Shown one piece after another: positions 37,685 through 39,792 of a stretch of 39,792 nucleotides of DNA. The position numbers and the translations under genes are program-made. The notes beneath the pieces are model-generated. The model ran no database searches. It saw only the letters and a list, made by a program, of their open reading frames with translations, and had not been told where the DNA came from. This stretch comes from Dehalococcoidia bacterium UBA2160 (lineage in GTDB: Bacteria > Chloroflexota > Dehalococcoidia > Lucifugimonadales > UBA1123): the NCBI GenBank assembly GCA_002328865.1, contig DCWO01000096.1, positions 1 through 39,792 of the forward strand, in the 5' to 3' direction. Position 1 is the first letter of the stretch. Every line of letters starts with the position of its first letter.

Positions 37685-39792
37685 CTACGGCGTTATTATC
37701 GGCCCGAGCTGGTCGCCGAGGCTGTTTACCCGCAAGTCGTCCGGATCGTCGGCGATGAAGGTCCAGTACGACAGCGCCGGCTTCAACAGGCTGCCGATCG
37801 AGTTGGTCGAGAACCCTTCGAATATCGCCGCCGAGATTTCCGTGCTGTCAATCGAGGCGTCCACGCGTCGTTCGAAGGACAGAGCGGAAACCGCCAACTC
37901 CTTCGGTATCAGAGCTCCACGGTATACGGTATCGAATAACGTGTTGGTCAGTACGTGTGGCGCAACCAAGTTGTACCCGACCCGCAACTCCTTGCCCGGA
38001 GGCAATTGACCTTGCCTGAAGAAGAGGCCCTCGATGTTGACCCTGATGGGCACCGCTTGCGTGGCCGTGAAGCCGGCGACGGCGATCTTCTTGAATACCT
38101 GCACCGTTGTTGTGGTTGCAATGGTTTCCTTGGTCTTGACGATCATGCCCTGGAACGGCTCCAGGTCGGTCAACGTGTCTGCTGCTCCGGGGCCCGGAGT
38201 GTGGACGACGAAGTTGCCCGCCTTGTTGAAGGCGAACGTCGACTCGATCACGTCGCCGAGTGTGACGGTCGAAGTGGCCAGATGGTCGATGAACGCCTGG
38301 CTCACCTTGTCGGTGACGTTCTGGGTCATCAGTCTATCGAGGCTGGCGTCGTCCGTCGTATTTGCGTCCCCGTCGTCCGGAATAAGCGCCAGGCCCATGT
38401 AGTTGAAGCCAGGGAACATGAAGTAGTTCCGATTTGTCCTGGCCGAAACGACGTTGAGCGAGCCGTTCACCGTCGTCTGGTTTCCGGCCAGGTCTTGCAC
38501 CGTCACCGGGATTGTATTTAGTCCGATGGGCGTGCCCGCGGCCACCTCGGCCAGCGTCACATGGGTTGTCGTAGCAGCCCCTACCGAGTTCAATCCGTGC
38601 ATCTCCCGGAGTATCAGAGGGGTCTCGGTTACGGGCGCAATCGTCTGGTTCGAACTAACAAGGGTGCTCGTCCCGACGCCTGAGAGCGTGTCGGTGGCAG
38701 CGATCAACACGAAGTACTGATCGCCCGCGACTGCCTCGCCCTCGCTGGTTACGGTGACAACGGTCACTGTTGCCGTCGGCGCGGTCAGGTCGGCCACAGT
38801 GACAAGTTGCGCTGTGGACGTGAGTCCGCCGCCGTCGGTGGCGGAGGCAACGAAGGTGTTCGTGCCTTCTTGCAAGCTGACGCCGAAAGTGAATTCGCCT
38901 TCCGAGGTTACCTTACCGATCACAACGGAGCTGGTGGCGCCTGCCACAGTCGTGACATTTTGTGTGACCTGCATGATTGCGCCCGGTTGGTTGATTGTTG
39001 GCTCCGTCAACGTTCCTTTCAATTGCTGTACAACGGTGCCGGTATTTGCGGGTACGTTATATAGCGTTATCACCGGCGCCAGCGTGTCGACAAAACCGTT
39101 CGCCATGGCGGTTCCCGTGAGTGAGGGACTGTAGGGCTGGATGGCTGTTGCCACAACCGTATTGCTGCCCTCTGCAAGAGTGAATGTGGTGCTAAACGAC
39201 CTGAACATCGTTGTGCTTGAGCCGTTGACCGTGGTCACAACCGGCGTGTCGAGGGCCGTCGAGGCAATCGAAATGGTTTTGGTTCCCGAGCCGCTTAGCT
39301 TGATATCGTCTACGAACCAACCTCCTCCTTCGTTAGCCCACTCGTCCATGGTGTCGAACTTGAATCGGATCTTGACATTTGAGCCTGCCAATGAGCTCAA
39401 ATCAACCTCAACTTCGTGCTGTTGATTTGGAGCAAACGCTAGCGGAGGGACTTGTATCCACTCAAAGTTGGGATGCTTTGACTGAGGCTCGGGCATCCAC
39501 ATGGGATCCACAAATTGCACGATCTGGCCTATCGTCTGCCAGGTGCCGACGACGTTATTCCCCGCCAGATCCGTCGTGACCACTGCGATCTGAACGAGCT
39601 TTATGTCCGCATCGGGGATGAACTCGGTTTGCCAAGCGGTGTCGAACGTCAATGTCGAGCCCGAAGTAACGGGGAAGACCTCATCGCTGGTCAATGTGCC
39701 CGCCACTCGTAAACCTTGCTCGCCGTAGGTGCTTTCACCAGATTTCCCGAACCGCCAGGCTGCTCCGTTGCAGTCAGGGCAATTCGATCCCG
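37685..39792 (-). CDS. Secreted multi-domain surface protein, N terminus beyond right edge
   Basis: 701 codons are visible, and the frame stays open to the window edge, so the start lies outside. From the N-terminal side: a MAM/choice-of-anchor-like jelly-roll domain (VKIRFKFDTMDEWANEGGGWFVDDIKLSG); then at least two Ig-like or glucodextranase-B-like modules with the LAEGSNTVVATA and LQEGTNTFVASATD signatures; a third Ig-like module ending LNTIPVTVQDLAGNQTTV; and a ~230-residue C-terminal domain with FNYMGLALIPDDGD and LRVGYNLVAPHV, the 'well-behaved module' type common in Chloroflexota surface proteins. There is no transmembrane end or LPxTG. It is very Thr/Val-rich, as extracellular proteins are. 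It is probably part of the cell surface layer with its neighbour, and no enzymatic motif is visible. Confidence 0.85.
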   Translation of the reverse strand, partial: GSNCPDCNGAAWRFGKSGESTYGEQGLRVAGTLTSDEVFPVTSGSTLTFDTAWQTEFIPDADIKLVQIAVVTTDLAGNNVVGTWQTIGQIVQFVDPMWMPEPQSKHPNFEWIQVPPLAFAPNQQHEVEVDLSSLAGSNVKIRFKFDTMDEWANEGGGWFVDDIKLSGSGTKTISIASTALDTPVVTTVNGSSTTMFRSFSTTFTLAEGSNTVVATAIQPYSPSLTGTAMANGFVDTLAPVITLYNVPANTGTVVQQLKGTLTEPTINQPGAIMQVTQNVTTVAGATSSVVIGKVTSEGEFTFGVSLQEGTNTFVASATDGGGLTSTAQLVTVADLTAPTATVTVVTVTSEGEAVAGDQYFVLIAATDTLSGVGTSTLVSSNQTIAPVTETPLILREMHGLNSVGAATTTHVTLAEVAAGTPIGLNTIPVTVQDLAGNQTTVNGSLNVVSARTNRNYFMFPGFNYMGLALIPDDGDANTTDDASLDRLMTQNVTDKVSQAFIDHLATSTVTLGDVIESTFAFNKAGNFVVHTPGPGAADTLTDLEPFQGMIVKTKETIATTTTVQVFKKIAVAGFTATQAVPIRVNIEGLFFRQGQLPPGKELRVGYNLVAPHVLTNTLFDTVYRGALIPKELAVSALSFERRVDASIDSTEISAAIFEGFSTNSIGSLLKPALSYWTFIADDPDDLRVNSLGDQLGPIITP

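Overview
The window is about 39.8 kb of GC-rich bacterial chromosome. It is densely packed and mostly housekeeping in content, with catabolic and cell-surface blocks mixed in. The combination points to Chloroflexota, probably a Dehalococcoidia/SAR202-like lineage: paired CaiB/BaiF CoA-transferases, a UbiD-UbiA-UbiX set, Thr-Pro-rich surface proteins, frequent TTG/GTG starts, and a small family of 'YTNPPISTEQVLHPE' proteins. This assignment is inferred from gene content. No rRNA or phylogenetic marker was tested.

Layout. 1-350: three leftward tRNA genes (Met, Val, then a partial Leu) behind one promoter. 583-5117: a metallo-beta-lactamase-fold hydrolase divergent from two tandem class III aminotransferase paralogues, then a NYN-domain nuclease. 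5241-9744: purA convergent with lysine-pathway genes (dapB, asd, dapA). 9857-12655: rpsO-pnp with an intrinsic terminator between the two genes; PNPase carries a long RGG-rich tail. 12691-19289: a small hypothetical gene, a GatC-like/amidase/alpha-beta-hydrolase operon, a gene that looks 5'-truncated beside an orphan PEP-synthase ATP-grasp domain, an MFS exporter and a conserved 73-aa protein. 19429-22892: glmS, and cmk-plsC behind a strong promoter.

22994-29760 is a catabolic block. Two overlapping family-III CoA-transferase genes, one lacking the catalytic Asp, diverge from a DUF1537 acid-sugar kinase gene that is followed by a D-2-hydroxyacid dehydrogenase. Facing them are a half-length ThDP enzyme (sulfopyruvate-decarboxylase-beta-like) and a PHP-domain hydrolase. 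29801-34012: a probable operon of a CinA-like/NMN-adenylyltransferase-like fusion, UbiD, UbiA and UbiX. The UbiD-UbiA-UbiX order matches the late futalosine-pathway genes of Streptomyces, so it may serve menaquinone synthesis. 34220-39792: two large surface proteins. The first has an alpha-solenoid built of perfectly phased 14-residue and then 12-residue repeats. The second runs off the right edge.

Most promoters I can see follow TTGNNN, about 17 bp, then a TATAAT-like box. I see no CRISPR array, phage, transposase or origin. The most novel-looking items are the asymmetric CoA-transferase pair, the two-period repeat surface protein, the CinA-like/NadD-like fusion beside the quinone genes, and the apparent deletion scar between the PEP-synthase domain and its neighbour.
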